Assembly: GCA_015709215.1 (NCBI GenBank)
Contig: JACCQN010000018.1
Coordinates: forward strand, 1-62,114
DNA: 62,114 bases
DNA from: Bacteroidales bacterium
GTDB taxonomy: Bacteria > Bacteroidota > Bacteroidia > Bacteroidales > F082
Reading direction: 5' to 3'
The notes under the pieces were generated by a model. The model was given only the letters and a program-made list of their open reading frames with translations. It ran no database searches and had not been told where the DNA came from. Shown here piece after piece: positions 33,707-43,134 of this stretch (position 1 is its first letter; each line of letters opens with the position of its first letter). Position numbers and translations under genes: made by a program.

Positions 33707-36178
33707 CTAAGGTTTTGTGTAGATGTTAGCTTCATTTCTGTAGCCTGGTTCATCCAGATACCAATCTTGAAAGACTTCCCCGCCCGAGCTGGCCCATTCA
33801 CCAAACTTAAGATGCGTTTGCAGAATGTCAATTTTTTCAAATGGATAATCAAAAATCACAGGGATTTCAATTGCCCAAGGCAGGTTATTTTCGGTTTTGT
33901 AATAACTGCCACTTCCTGGATCTGATACATCCTCCCACATTCCAAAATATTCGTCAGAAGCCAATTCCGTAGGTGGATTGTCGAGCAGATGAATTTCTTT
34001 TGCACGTTCCTGATCCACAAAAATAAAAGGATTGAAAGGTGCAGTTCCAAAACTGGCCTGGGGAGAGCTCATAGTCATGTTGATTTGTATGGTATCTGTT
34101 TCAACATAAGGCACATCAGGCATGGTGTTCAGAAATCCATTGTTTAGATAAATCTGATTGATAGCGTCCATAACAATCCAAACTGTTTGATTGGTATGAC
34201 CAGCTTCAAAGCCTTTGGCGTCGAGACTAACAACAGAGCCAGAAACAATTCCGCCGCTCACGCTCTCCACATTGGTAGGATTGATGGGTATGGCTACGCC
34301 AAAGCCATTATCCAGACTGGCACCTGCTGCCATCAAGCGGAATTTGGCATTCAGATCTTTTAACTCGTTTTGAGCATTGGTAATGATTTCGTACTGCATA
34401 ATAACCACTACATCATTAAAGTCGAAGTCGCCAAGGCCTGGCCAGAGATCTTCAAAAGCAATAGAGGTAAAGTCTTCACTATTTGGATAAAACGATTGGA
34501 AAGCTCTTTCGGAATCATTGGGATATTCATCCAGATCATCCGGCACGCCATCACCATCGTTGTCATTCACAACTACACTTCCAACGCCTTCGGGATTGCA
34601 ATTGGTTACAGCCAAAAAGTTTTGTTCTTCACCCAAACCAACTAGGGTGGCTCCATTCACAAATAATTGATTTAAAGGCGCATTGGATAAATTATTCAAA
34701 TTGTCGGTTGAAGATTCAATAGCACCACTCACATTAACATAGGACAATTTATATTCTGTTTCTGCTTTAATCGAATTCAGGCTGCCTTGTCCGGTGATAT
34801 TGGCATACAAAACGAATTCGGGTGTCGAAAGCATGCTGCTATTGTTAAGCACAGTGTTGGATCCGCCATTAACTTGAATTTTGGTGTCACTTCTTAAATA
34901 ACCATTTTCGAAATTGATGTTTCCTGAATTGAATTCAGACAGGTCAGTACAGGTCATTTTGCAGTTGTTGAAAACGTTTCCGCCACTGTTGAACTTAATT
35001 TTTCCATCCACTGTCACAGCGCCGTTATTGGTTAAAGTTCCTCCCGAATTCATGTTGAAATCACCACTTTCAAGGGTTATATCGCCATTGTTAGTAAGGT
35101 TACTGTTACTGTTTACATTGAAGTAACTATTTGTCACACTAATATTACCATCATTGGTCAAATTGCTGCCATTGAGTTCAATATGGTTTCCCGAAAAGAT
35201 TGTTCCGGTATTGGACAAGCTGCTGTTTGTGTTGAGATGAATATTCCCGCCTGATGTAATAACACCACTATTGGTAGCAGTTTCGTTGTTAATTTCGATA
35301 TTTCCGTTTGCACTAAAGTTTCCGGTGTTGATGAATGGCTCCAACAGGTTTTGGATCACAGCATTACCTCCTACAATAAAATCTCCATGATTTTCAACAT
35401 GCCCTGACGACATAAACCCATTATTTATACTAAAACTCGAGTTTGCATAAACTAATACATTGCTGTTAGCTCCCCAAATATTAATGGAATTTATAGTTAG
35501 ACTACCACCTTGTGTTACTATGATGTGACAATTAGTACCCAAATCAATTGAGTTAATTGTTGCAGTACCACAAATTTTGAGTGTTCCACCTCCATTCCAT
35601 GATTGAAAATTCACGTTTCCTGTAAACTCATCCTGCACACAAATTGTTTTACCTTGCTTCACATTGGCCGTTTGATTACCCGAAACAACGTCATCACAAT
35701 CATCACATTCCGGCCCGTCTTCCTGAACGGCAGAAACGACTTTAAAACTACCTTGTTTATTTTCCGGGTTTGGGAATGTATAAACCAATTGATTCCCTAA
35801 TAATTCCACCTCGGTGAGATGTGTGGAACCTGTGCTGGTTTCCAGATAAAGAAAAAGACTTTCCTGATATGCGGGAACACGTAGCTGCTGTGTGAAATTT
35901 TGTTCACGCGAAAGGGATCCTTCCGTTAGTTTTGTTCCGTTTTGATATGGATTTCCCTGATAAACAGATATTTTTGAGTGCAATGGATAAAACCCGTCTG
36001 CTGGAAGTGATATTTCCAGTCTTACATCTTTAGTTGTCTTCCAGTCAAATCCCGCAGGAACCTGCAAATCGGCAGTATTTTCAGTGGGCTTTAATGGATT
36101 GTCCTGGTAGTCTTTTTTACAGGCACTCAAAACAGATAGCACGAGTATTAGTTGAAGAAAATGGCGATAGCGTTTCAT
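33707..36178 (-). CDS. LruC-domain lipoprotein with Asn-rich beta-solenoid repeats
   Basis: The 823-residue protein has a lipoprotein signal (LSVLSACKKD). A beta-sandwich-like stretch precedes a cysteine pair (PECDDCDD). A middle region of about 250 residues holds imperfect repeats of about 20 residues (NTGNFSANGNIEINNE, NSGVITSGGNIHLNTNS, NNGDITLESGDFNMNSG), probably a right-handed beta-helix. Then come a calcium-type Asp loop (DNDGDGVPDDLDEYPND) and an LruC domain (FDFNDVVVIMQYEI, FRLMAAGASLDNGFGVAIP). LruC is found in spirochaete and Bacteroidota surface proteins. Likely an adhesin or surface structural protein exposed on the outer membrane. Confidence 0.82.
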   Translation of the reverse strand: MKRYRHFLQLILVLSVLSACKKDYQDNPLKPTENTADLQVPAGFDWKTTKDVRLEISLPADGFYPLHSKISVYQGNPYQNGTKLTEGSLSREQNFTQQLRVPAYQESLFLYLETSTGSTHLTEVELLGNQLVYTFPNPENKQGSFKVVSAVQEDGPECDDCDDVVSGNQTANVKQGKTICVQDEFTGNVNFQSWNGGGTLKICGTATINSIDLGTNCHIIVTQGGSLTINSINIWGANSNVLVYANSSFSINNGFMSSGHVENHGDFIVGGNAVIQNLLEPFINTGNFSANGNIEINNETATNSGVITSGGNIHLNTNSSLSNTGTIFSGNHIELNGSNLTNDGNISVTNSYFNVNSNSNLTNNGDITLESGDFNMNSGGTLTNNGAVTVDGKIKFNSGGNVFNNCKMTCTDLSEFNSGNINFENGYLRSDTKIQVNGGSNTVLNNSSMLSTPEFVLYANITGQGSLNSIKAETEYKLSYVNVSGAIESSTDNLNNLSNAPLNQLFVNGATLVGLGEEQNFLAVTNCNPEGVGSVVVNDNDGDGVPDDLDEYPNDSERAFQSFYPNSEDFTSIAFEDLWPGLGDFDFNDVVVIMQYEIITNAQNELKDLNAKFRLMAAGASLDNGFGVAIPINPTNVESVSGGIVSGSVVSLDAKGFEAGHTNQTVWIVMDAINQIYLNNGFLNTMPDVPYVETDTIQINMTMSSPQASFGTAPFNPFIFVDQERAKEIHLLDNPPTELASDEYFGMWEDVSDPGSGSYYKTENNLPWAIEIPVIFDYPFEKIDILQTHLKFGEWASSGGEVFQDWYLDEPGYRNEANIYTKP

Positions 36179-36598
36179 TTTGTCCTTATTTTAAGTTTCT
36201 TGTTATTATCGTAACAATTATAGTGCCTGTCTTCTAATTTTATTATAAATCAGGTTGTTATACAAAAATTAACAGATATTAAAATTCCACAATATGTAAA
36301 AAACTCCAAAAACAGGAAAATGCCTAAAATTTGTAATCATAAGCAATTAAAAGTTGCAAATAACACTGATACTCCAAACTATGTTTGAAAGGTTATTATT
36401 CAAATCTTTCTAATTTATGCAAAGATATTGATAAGATCAGCATTTAGAGTATTGATGGCAAAACTTTTATAAATGATACCACTTTCAAATTAATAAAACT
36501 TTCCTGTTATAGGCAGCCATGGTATTTATGATCCAACCATATTTATTAAGGTGTGCAAACAGTTTTACGTAATTTCGCAAAATTAAACCTGTTTTCTA
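36179..36598. other. Divergent intergenic region (420 bases)
   Basis: No gene. A minus-strand TATCTTTG box at 36420-36427 could start the LruC gene with a long leader of about 240 bases. A TAATTTCG near 36571 is a weak -7 for the Uup gene. Confidence 0.4.
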
Positions 36599-38488
36599 AT
36601 GTCAAATTATATTTCAGTTGAGGGTCTTTCTAAATCTTTTGGTGATAAGCCACTTTTTAAAAACCTGACTTTTGGGTTGCAGAAAGGGGATAAATCTGCA
36701 CTTGTAGCAGCCAACGGAACAGGTAAAACAACTCTCATGCGCTTGCTTACTGGTAAGGAAGAGCCTGATACAGGTAGTGTAACTTTTGCTGATGGAATTC
36801 GGGTGGGCTATTTGGAACAGCAACCCGATTTTGATCCTTCATTAACCATAGAAGCCTTGATAAATAGTGGCCATACGGAAGTGCTTCAGGCTATTCGCAA
36901 TTATGAAAAAGCCATGAAATTGCAAAATAATTCCAATCAGGAAAATTTTGATGTTTTAGAACATGCCTCAGCAGAAATGGATCGACTCAACGCCTGGGCA
37001 TACGAACAACGTCTGAAGCAACTCCTGGATCGTTTTGGGATTTTTCAAATGAAGCAGTCAATCGGACAACTCTCTGGTGGTCAACGTAAAAGGCTTGCAT
37101 TGGCACTTGTGTTGTTAGACGATCCTGATTTGTTGTTGCTCGATGAACCCACCAATCATTTGGATATTGCCTTAATCGAATGGCTCGAAGCTTACTTAAG
37201 TCAATCAAATATCACCTTATTAATGGTGACGCATGACCGATATTTTTTAGACAGAATTTGCACAAAAATCATTGAATTATACGAAGGTGAACTGTATGTC
37301 CATCAAGGAAATTATAGCTATTATCTCCGTAAAAGTGCTGAAAGGGAGCAGGCATTAAAAGTGGCCACAGCCAAAGCAGGCCAACAGCTCAAGCAGGAGC
37401 AGGAATGGATGAGGAGAATGCCGCAAGCCCGCACAACAAAATCAAAAAGCCGTATTGATGCCTTTTATGAGCTGAAGGAAAAAGCCGGACAAAAACGTGG
37501 CCAACAGCAACTACAAATTGGCGTTCAAATGCAACGTATGGGGGGTAAGGTTTTGGAAATGAAAGATGTTTCAAAATCTTACGGGGAAAATATTTTAATT
37601 AAAGATTTTGAATACTTATTCACAAAAGGCGAACGCATTGGTGTAATCGGCGATAATGGCATTGGCAAATCAACTTTTTTGAATCTTATTGCAGGGAAGA
37701 TATCACCTGACAGTGGTGAGATCATCAGTGGTGATACGATTGTTTTTGGGTATTATACCCAGGAAGGCTTTAGATTTGATGAAGATAAAAAAGTAATCGA
37801 GCTGATCAAAGAAATTGCTGAAATTGTCCCAGCTTCGGATGGCAGACAAGTCACAGCTTCACAGTTGCTTACATGGTTTAGGTTTCCTCCTAAGATGCAG
37901 CAACAGCTGATTTCTTCCTTAAGTGGAGGAGAACAACGGCGCCTTTATTTGCTTACTGTTTTATTGCGCAACCCAAACTTTCTCATCCTCGATGAACCAA
38001 CAAACGATTTGGATTTGATGACTTTACAGGCGCTCGAACTCTTTCTGGATCAATACAAAGGTTGTTTGATAGTGGTATCGCACGATCGGTTTTTTATGGA
38101 TCAGGTGGTTGATCAGCTTTTTGTTTTTGAAGGTAATGGCAAAGTGAAAGGCTTCGTTGGTACTTACAGTGAATACAAAGTACTTGCTGAAATGCGTGAA
38201 AAAGAGGAACGCTCAAAAATTCAAACCCGAAAGCAAGCGCAAAAGGATTTGGAAAAGCCTGCCGTAAAGCCTAAAACTAAACGTAGCTATAAAGAACAAA
38301 AGGAATACGAAGCACTTGCCATAGAAATACAAAAACTGGAGAAAGCAAAGCAGGATTTGGAGCTTAGCTTGCAACATCTTACCGATTATGATCAAATCAG
38401 GGAAGCGAGTGAGCAACTTCAAAAAACCAATACATTGCTCGACGAGAATGAAATGCGCTGGCTCGAGTTGGATGAATTTGGAGATTAA
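36599..38488 (+). CDS. Uup-like ABC-F ATPase
   Basis: The 629-residue protein has two complete ABC domains: Walker A AANGTGKTT, signature LSGGQRKRLAL, Walker [12 protein letters not shown], then Walker A GDNGIGKST, signature LSGGEQRRLYLL and [11 protein letters not shown]. An Arg/Lys-rich linker follows NBD1 (MRRMPQARTTKSKSRIDAFY). A C-terminal coiled coil (about 560-629) is the DNA/ribosome-binding tail of Uup. Unlike the ABC-F at 10982 both sites look active. Role: probably ribosome- or DNA-structure-associated ATPase. It stands alone before a DUF2750 gene. Confidence 0.92.
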   Translation: MSNYISVEGLSKSFGDKPLFKNLTFGLQKGDKSALVAANGTGKTTLMRLLTGKEEPDTGSVTFADGIRVGYLEQQPDFDPSLTIEALINSGHTEVLQAIRNYEKAMKLQNNSNQENFDVLEHASAEMDRLNAWAYEQRLKQLLDRFGIFQMKQSIGQLSGGQRKRLALALVLLDDPDLLLLDEPTNHLDIALIEWLEAYLSQSNITLLMVTHDRYFLDRICTKIIELYEGELYVHQGNYSYYLRKSAEREQALKVATAKAGQQLKQEQEWMRRMPQARTTKSKSRIDAFYELKEKAGQKRGQQQLQIGVQMQRMGGKVLEMKDVSKSYGENILIKDFEYLFTKGERIGVIGDNGIGKSTFLNLIAGKISPDSGEIISGDTIVFGYYTQEGFRFDEDKKVIELIKEIAEIVPASDGRQVTASQLLTWFRFPPKMQQQLISSLSGGEQRRLYLLTVLLRNPNFLILDEPTNDLDLMTLQALELFLDQYKGCLIVVSHDRFFMDQVVDQLFVFEGNGKVKGFVGTYSEYKVLAEMREKEERSKIQTRKQAQKDLEKPAVKPKTKRSYKEQKEYEALAIEIQKLEKAKQDLELSLQHLTDYDQIREASEQLQKTNTLLDENEMRWLELDEFGD

Positions 38489-38547
38489 TTTCAATACAGG
38501 AAACTTAATCGAAACAATAGTTTTACATTTACCTCAAATTGAAAATC

Positions 38548-38883
38548 ATGACCGACGAAAAACGATTTAATGAATTCATTCTCGCCACAAAAGATGCACA
38601 TAAGGTATGGCTATTGCAGGCCAGCGACGGTCTTTTTGCTATGCTTGAAGACGAACAGGGAAAAACATTTTTACCAGTGTGGTCTAATGAAAAAGCTTGC
38701 AGGGAAGCTGCCATAGATGATTGGTCGGGATATGATGCTGCATCTATGTCGCTGACTGAAATGCTTGTATGGTGCGAAGAATTACAAAATGATGAAATTT
38801 TATTGGGAGTAGAACCACTCCCTGATGGGAATATTCTTCCACTTACACCAGAGGTATTTAAGAATATTTTTGCAAGGGTTTAG
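38548..38883 (+). CDS. DUF2750 family protein
   Basis: Start ATG 38548 is preferred to the TTG 9 bases upstream. The 111-residue protein matches DUF2750: KRFNEFILATKDAHKVWLLQ, FAMLEDEQGKTFLPVWSNEK, ACREAAIDDWSGYDAASMSL and LVWCEELQNDEILLGVEPLP. The family is of unknown function and similar to proteins found with immunity or nucleotide-related genes. It is predicted cytoplasmic. Confidence 0.78.
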   Translation: MTDEKRFNEFILATKDAHKVWLLQASDGLFAMLEDEQGKTFLPVWSNEKACREAAIDDWSGYDAASMSLTEMLVWCEELQNDEILLGVEPLPDGNILPLTPEVFKNIFARV

Positions 38884-38933
38884 TTATTGCGTTTTGAAAT
38901 TAACAGATATTCAAAGGAATGAATTAGTGTAAT

Positions 38934-40136
38934 TCAATGAATAAAATCAGGGTAAATGAGATACTTTGACCTGATTTTTCTAAACTGCTCCAGTCCGGAT
39001 TCCCAGCCGGCTCTGATAGTTTCTTCCGATTCTCCTTCTATAATTTGCTGTCGTAAAGTACTGCTACCGGCAAGCTTTTCAAAATAGGCATTAAAAAAAT
39101 CAACCTCATTTAAATTTTGATAGGCTTCAAGGATCCATTTAAGATTGAGCTTTGCCAATTTTTTATCAGGCTTGTTTGCAAGAGTTCGCAGGTCGAATCC
39201 ATTACAGGTTTTTCCAAGGTGCTTCGGATTTGTTGCTCCGTGTTGCCTCTCCGGAACAAAACTAAAACCACTTTCCGGAAATTCGGGATGACCATAAACC
39301 TGAAAAGGAAAATCAGTTCCTCTGCCAATGCTCACAGCTGTTCCTTCAAACAGACAAAGAGAAGGATACAAAAAAATGGATTGATAATTAGGGAGGTTAG
39401 GGGAGGGCTTAATGGCCAGTTTGTCAATTGAATTCCTATCGTAATTTCTTAGTGGGATAACTGTTAAATCGCACTTCAACTGATTTTGCATCCATTTCTC
39501 GCCATTTACCATCAACGCATATTCGCCAATCGTCATGCCATAAACAATTGGAACCGGATGTAAGCCAACAAAAGAGCTGTGTTGTTTGTCGAGTATCGGC
39601 CCGTCAATATAAAAGCCATTGGGATTTGGCCGGTCAAGCACAATCACAGGAATCTCATATGCTGCACATGCTTCCATTACATAGGTAAGCGTTGAAATGT
39701 AAGTGTAAAATCTAACTCCAACATCCTGAAGGTCGAAAAGTACAATGTCGATTTGATTTAAGTCTTTTTCGGTCGGTTTTTTGTGATTACCGTAAAGGGA
39801 AACAAGCTCAAGGCCTGTCCGGCTGTCTTGTTCGCTCTCAATATGAGCGCCCGCATCGGCATCGGCTCTAAATCCATGTTCCGGTGTAAAAACTTTTATT
39901 ATGTTGACATTTAGCGATATAAGACTATCTACAAGATGTTTTGAACCAATCTGGCTTGACTGATTGGCAACCACACCAACTTTTTTATTTTTTAACAGCG
40001 GAATGTAAGCATCGATATCACTTGCACCGGGCAATGTTTCTCCAACCGGCTTGATTGCAATTGGCTGTGCCTGCACAAAAATAGCTGTTGCAAAAAAAAT
40101 ATTTATAAGGATTATTTTGTACAATGCTATCTTCAT
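38934..40136 (-). CDS. NamZ-like exo-beta-N-acetylmuramidase (DUF1343)
   Basis: Start ATG 40136 (400 residues) places the signal peptide (MKIALYKIILINIFFATAIF) at the N-terminus; TTG 40148 is possible. Motifs of DUF1343 are KNKKVGVVANQSSQ, VFTPEHGFRADADAGAH, DIVLFDLQDVGVRFYTYIST, VLDRPNPNG and YPSLCLFEGTAVSIGRGTDF. Family enzymes release N-acetylmuramate from the ends of peptidoglycan fragments, for recycling or feeding. It would act in the periplasm. A -7 box lies at 40162-40169. Confidence 0.85.
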   Translation of the reverse strand: MKIALYKIILINIFFATAIFVQAQPIAIKPVGETLPGASDIDAYIPLLKNKKVGVVANQSSQIGSKHLVDSLISLNVNIIKVFTPEHGFRADADAGAHIESEQDSRTGLELVSLYGNHKKPTEKDLNQIDIVLFDLQDVGVRFYTYISTLTYVMEACAAYEIPVIVLDRPNPNGFYIDGPILDKQHSSFVGLHPVPIVYGMTIGEYALMVNGEKWMQNQLKCDLTVIPLRNYDRNSIDKLAIKPSPNLPNYQSIFLYPSLCLFEGTAVSIGRGTDFPFQVYGHPEFPESGFSFVPERQHGATNPKHLGKTCNGFDLRTLANKPDKKLAKLNLKWILEAYQNLNEVDFFNAYFEKLAGSSTLRQQIIEGESEETIRAGWESGLEQFRKIRSKYLIYPDFIH

Positions 40137-40161
40137 GTTCGGGTTCAATGTTTACTTTTGT

Positions 40162-40169
40162 CAAAATTA
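40162..40169 (-). promoter_or_regulatory. -7 promoter box of the NamZ-like gene
   Basis: On the minus strand the sequence reads TAATTTTG (TAnnTTTG), 25 bases before ATG 40136. A plus-strand TACTTTTG box at 40153-40160 overlaps its leader and could serve the permease at 40251. Confidence 0.5.
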
Positions 40170-40250
40170 CAGCTTTTGTTTGGGATGCCGGATTTTTATT
40201 AAAGGCAATCTCATCTAAAATTCAAAAGCGCAATTTTTTTTAAGCTAATC

Positions 40251-41474
40251 ATGAGACTGGAAGCTTTTATTGCAAGTCGGATTTTTTCTTTATCTCCTGA
40301 TAAAGTGTCCACCCTGGTGATGCGGATTACTTTGGTAAGTGTGACGCTTGCCGTGGCTGTGATGCTTGTTTCGATGGCAGTTGTGATTGGTTTTAAACAA
40401 CAAATAAGGGATAAGGTGCTGGGATTTGTGGCCCCTTTGCAAATTACAACACTCGATCGCAATGAGTCGCTGCAACAAACACCATTTGTGATAGACGATC
40501 AACTGCTGAAACAAATTCATGCTTTAGACGGAGTTGTTCATACACAGGCTGTTGCGGAAAAAGCTGGAATAATCAAAACAGATGATCAAATACAAGGCAT
40601 TGTACTCAAAGGTGTTGATAATAATTACAATTGGGATTATTTTAAGGCAGCATTAAAACAGGGAGTTCTTCCTGATATTCAACATAGTATTACCTCAAAT
40701 GATGTTTTATTATCAGCAAACCTGGCTCGAAAGCTAAGTTTGGAAGTTGGAGACGATTTGCGCGTTTGGTTTGTGGATGACAAGGAACGTCCCAGGGGTA
40801 GAAAATTTTCGGTTTCAGGTATTTACGAAACAGGTTTAGTTGAGTTTGATGAGCGTTTTGTTTTGGCCGACCTCAGGCATATCATCAAACTCAATGGCTG
40901 GGAGGATAATCAGGCAGGAGTATTGGAGGTTTTATTGGATTCTAAGACAGATCCCGAGGAGGTTTATGATCAAATTTACTTCAGTTTGCCTGTTCACCTC
41001 ACTGCAACCACAGCAATGGCTTCTTATCCACATATTTTTGACTGGCTTAACCTTCAGGACATGAATGTGGTAATCATTATTTTATTAATGACTTTGGTTT
41101 CTGGTATCACGATTATTAGTATGCTGCTGATAATGGTGATTGAAAGAACTGCAATGATTGGGATGCTTAAAGCAATGGGGGCGGGGGCAGGCCAAATAAG
41201 GCGTCTGTTTTTGGTGTATTCCGCACGTTTGTTAACTTACGGCTTGATTGCCGGAAACCTGCTTGGGCTAGGATTTATTTACTTTCAGGGGAAAACCGGA
41301 TTTTTGACACTACCGGTCGAGTCCTATTATATTGATAAAGTGCCTGTTGAATTAGGTTGGTGGCATATTTTAATTATAAATCTTGGGTCTGCTGTCGTGT
41401 GGTTTTTCATGCTGTTGATCCCGTCTTTGGTGATCGATAGGATAAAGCCTGCCAGAGCCATTCGTTTTTCCTGA
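40251..41474 (+). CDS. LolC/LolE-type (FtsX-fold) permease
   Basis: The 407-residue protein has an N-terminal membrane segment (about 24-48), a periplasmic domain of about 215 residues and three C-terminal segments. The last begin near NVVIIILLMTLVSGITIISM and contain IERTAMIGMLKAMGAGAGQI, the coupling-helix region of this family. It resembles lipoprotein-releasing permeases that work with a LolD ATPase, which is not in the window. It is the only gene of its unit; a promoter box is proposed at 40153-40160. Confidence 0.82.
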   Translation: MRLEAFIASRIFSLSPDKVSTLVMRITLVSVTLAVAVMLVSMAVVIGFKQQIRDKVLGFVAPLQITTLDRNESLQQTPFVIDDQLLKQIHALDGVVHTQAVAEKAGIIKTDDQIQGIVLKGVDNNYNWDYFKAALKQGVLPDIQHSITSNDVLLSANLARKLSLEVGDDLRVWFVDDKERPRGRKFSVSGIYETGLVEFDERFVLADLRHIIKLNGWEDNQAGVLEVLLDSKTDPEEVYDQIYFSLPVHLTATTAMASYPHIFDWLNLQDMNVVIIILLMTLVSGITIISMLLIMVIERTAMIGMLKAMGAGAGQIRRLFLVYSARLLTYGLIAGNLLGLGFIYFQGKTGFLTLPVESYYIDKVPVELGWWHILIINLGSAVVWFFMLLIPSLVIDRIKPARAIRFS

Positions 41475-41532
41475 TCGAAAACTTGCATTTTACTTCATAA
41501 AAGATTAATTTCAAAGCCTAAATTATTATGGT

Positions 41533-41985
41533 ATGATGCCGAAACCAAAGGATATTTTACCTTTAAAAGGTTATAGCCAACTGCTTTTTGGAGAAGATGT
41601 TGACCAAATTGTCCAAAAAATTGGAGAAGCAGATCAAATAGATCAAATCGAAGGTGCTGAGCCAGGCTCAATGGTGCTTCATTATAACAATCCCGAAATG
41701 GCTTTGTTTTTTGAAGGTTATGGTTCTTCAATTTTGGCTTTCATCGAAACCACTGACAATGAAGCTACGCTGTTTGGAAAACAGGTTTTTAAGCTTCGAA
41801 AAGATGAAATAATAGCGCTAATGGCTGCTAACGGTTATGACGAGGTTGATAGTTCAAAAGAGAACGGAGGCGAATTACTCAGCTTTGATTTGGCAATGAT
41901 TGATTTCTATTTCATTAAAAATGAGTTAAATGCTGTAAGTTGGGGTGTGATTTTGAATGATAATGGAGCTATCTTACACCTTTAG
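41533..41985 (+). CDS. Unknown acidic protein of 150 residues
   Basis: Start ATG 41533 or 41536; both are in frame. The cytoplasmic product is acidic (LKGYSQLLFGEDVDQIVQKI, then MALFFEGYGSSILAFIETTD). It has a repeated G-x-(L/S)-x-F-E type strand pattern like small bacterial proteins with a LGxP-type N-terminal helix. No family is recognised. It ends two bases from the convergent xerD stop. Confidence 0.6.
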   Translation: MMPKPKDILPLKGYSQLLFGEDVDQIVQKIGEADQIDQIEGAEPGSMVLHYNNPEMALFFEGYGSSILAFIETTDNEATLFGKQVFKLRKDEIIALMAANGYDEVDSSKENGGELLSFDLAMIDFYFIKNELNAVSWGVILNDNGAILHL

Positions 41986-41987
41986 TT

Positions 41988-42890
41988 TTAGGTTTTTGAT
42001 CGTGGATGATAACTCAAAATAGTTTCACGTAAATATTCGCGATCGATATGGGTATAAATTTCTGTTGTGCTGATACTGGAATGCCCCAGCATTTGTTGCA
42101 CAGCCCTTAGGTCGGCACCACCTTCGAGTAAATGAGTAGCAAAAGAATGCCGAAAAGTATGCGGGCTGATGTTCTTACGAATGCCAGCAGTTTCAGCAAA
42201 TTCTTTAACTAGTTTATGTACACTTTGGCGGCTGAGCTGCCCTCCAAAACGATTTACAAATAAGAAATCGCTTTTGCTATTATAAGTGCCCCTTACTTCA
42301 GCAAGATAGGTTTTTAGGTTTTTTAATGTTGTTTTTCCAACGGGAATCAATCGTTCCTTTTTCCCTTTTCCTATAACTCTCACAAAGCCATCATTTTCAT
42401 AAACCTGGGTGATGCGCATGCTTATTAATTCCGAAACCCTCAAGCCACATGCGTACAGCAACTCTATCATACATTTGTTGCGGTGACCATTAACATTGCT
42501 CAGATCGGCAATATTCATCATTTTTGTAATTTCATCGTAGCTAAGTACATCAGGCAATTTTCTGCCTGTTTGTGGCATCTCGATCAAACGTGTCGGATTG
42601 CTATGAATAAGATCTTCCTCTTCCAGAAAACGATAAAACGATCGGATGCCCGAAAGGATTCTTGCTTGCGAAGCAGCTGTGAATCCAAGTTCAGTTAATT
42701 CTTTCAGAAACTGTGTAATCAAATTTTGATCAATGAGGTCAAGGCTCATATCAGGCTGGTTTAGGGTTTTAAAGTCCATAAATAGCTTGATATCATGCAA
42801 GTATGCCTTAATACTGTTTTCTGATAAGGCCAGCTCAAGGCGAATATGTTCTTCGTAGGCACGAAGTAGTGCTTTGTCGGTAGTTAACAT
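41988..42890 (-). CDS. xerD: Site-specific tyrosine recombinase XerD
   Basis: The 300-residue recombinase has an N-terminal SAM-like core-binding domain (about 1-95) and a catalytic domain with the Arg in ACGLRVSELISM, the Lys in VIGKGKKERLIPV, HTFRHSFATHLL (His, Arg), LGHSSISTTEIYTHID and the Tyr nucleophile in that last segment. With XerC it resolves chromosome dimers at dif. A 12-bp perfect hairpin (42904-42932) lies just before its start, so it may be separated from or attenuated by the upstream serine operon. Confidence 0.92.
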   Translation of the reverse strand: MLTTDKALLRAYEEHIRLELALSENSIKAYLHDIKLFMDFKTLNQPDMSLDLIDQNLITQFLKELTELGFTAASQARILSGIRSFYRFLEEEDLIHSNPTRLIEMPQTGRKLPDVLSYDEITKMMNIADLSNVNGHRNKCMIELLYACGLRVSELISMRITQVYENDGFVRVIGKGKKERLIPVGKTTLKNLKTYLAEVRGTYNSKSDFLFVNRFGGQLSRQSVHKLVKEFAETAGIRKNISPHTFRHSFATHLLEGGADLRAVQQMLGHSSISTTEIYTHIDREYLRETILSYHPRSKT

Positions 42891-42903
42891 AAATTTTATA
42901 AGA

Positions 42904-42932
42904 GCTGAGGTGTACTGTTAGTACACCTCAGC
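42904..42932 (-). terminator. Perfect 12-bp hairpin between the serine operon and xerD
   Basis: GCTGAGGTGTAC (42904-42915) and GTACACCTCAGC (42921-42932) form a perfect stem with a 5-base loop. On the minus strand it is followed by TCTTATAAAATTT, only partly T-rich, and the xerD ATG comes 13 bases later. It may be a weak terminator of the serine operon or an attenuator/protein-binding site for xerD. Confidence 0.55.
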
Positions 42933-42944
42933 AATTTTAGAAGA

Positions 42945-43121
42945 TTATTTTGGAGCATAATAACAGCGCTTCGGTGAATGAATGAGATCTTCATCCTTTA
43001 GCGTTTTTATTGTTTTGTCAACCAATTTTTTATCTAAGTGTGCTATCTCTGCAATTTCACCTGATTTGAGTGGTTTGCCTGCTGTTTTCAGCGTTTCGAG
43101 AATGGTATTCTTGATTTCCAT
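42945..43121 (-). CDS. Small winged-helix protein
   Basis: ATG 43121 gives 58 residues; longer upstream starts would run into the DUF1015 gene. The sequence MEIKNTILETLKTAGKPLKS, then GEIAEIAHLDKKLVDKTIKT and SPKRCYYAPK, has the pattern of a lone winged-helix DNA-binding domain. It follows the DUF1015 gene by 14 bases and is the last member of the serine operon, perhaps its regulator. I know similar proteins of this size beside DUF1015 genes in other anaerobes. Confidence 0.7.
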   Translation of the reverse strand: MEIKNTILETLKTAGKPLKSGEIAEIAHLDKKLVDKTIKTLKDEDLIHSPKRCYYAPK

Positions 43122-43134
43122 AATAGTTGATTTA

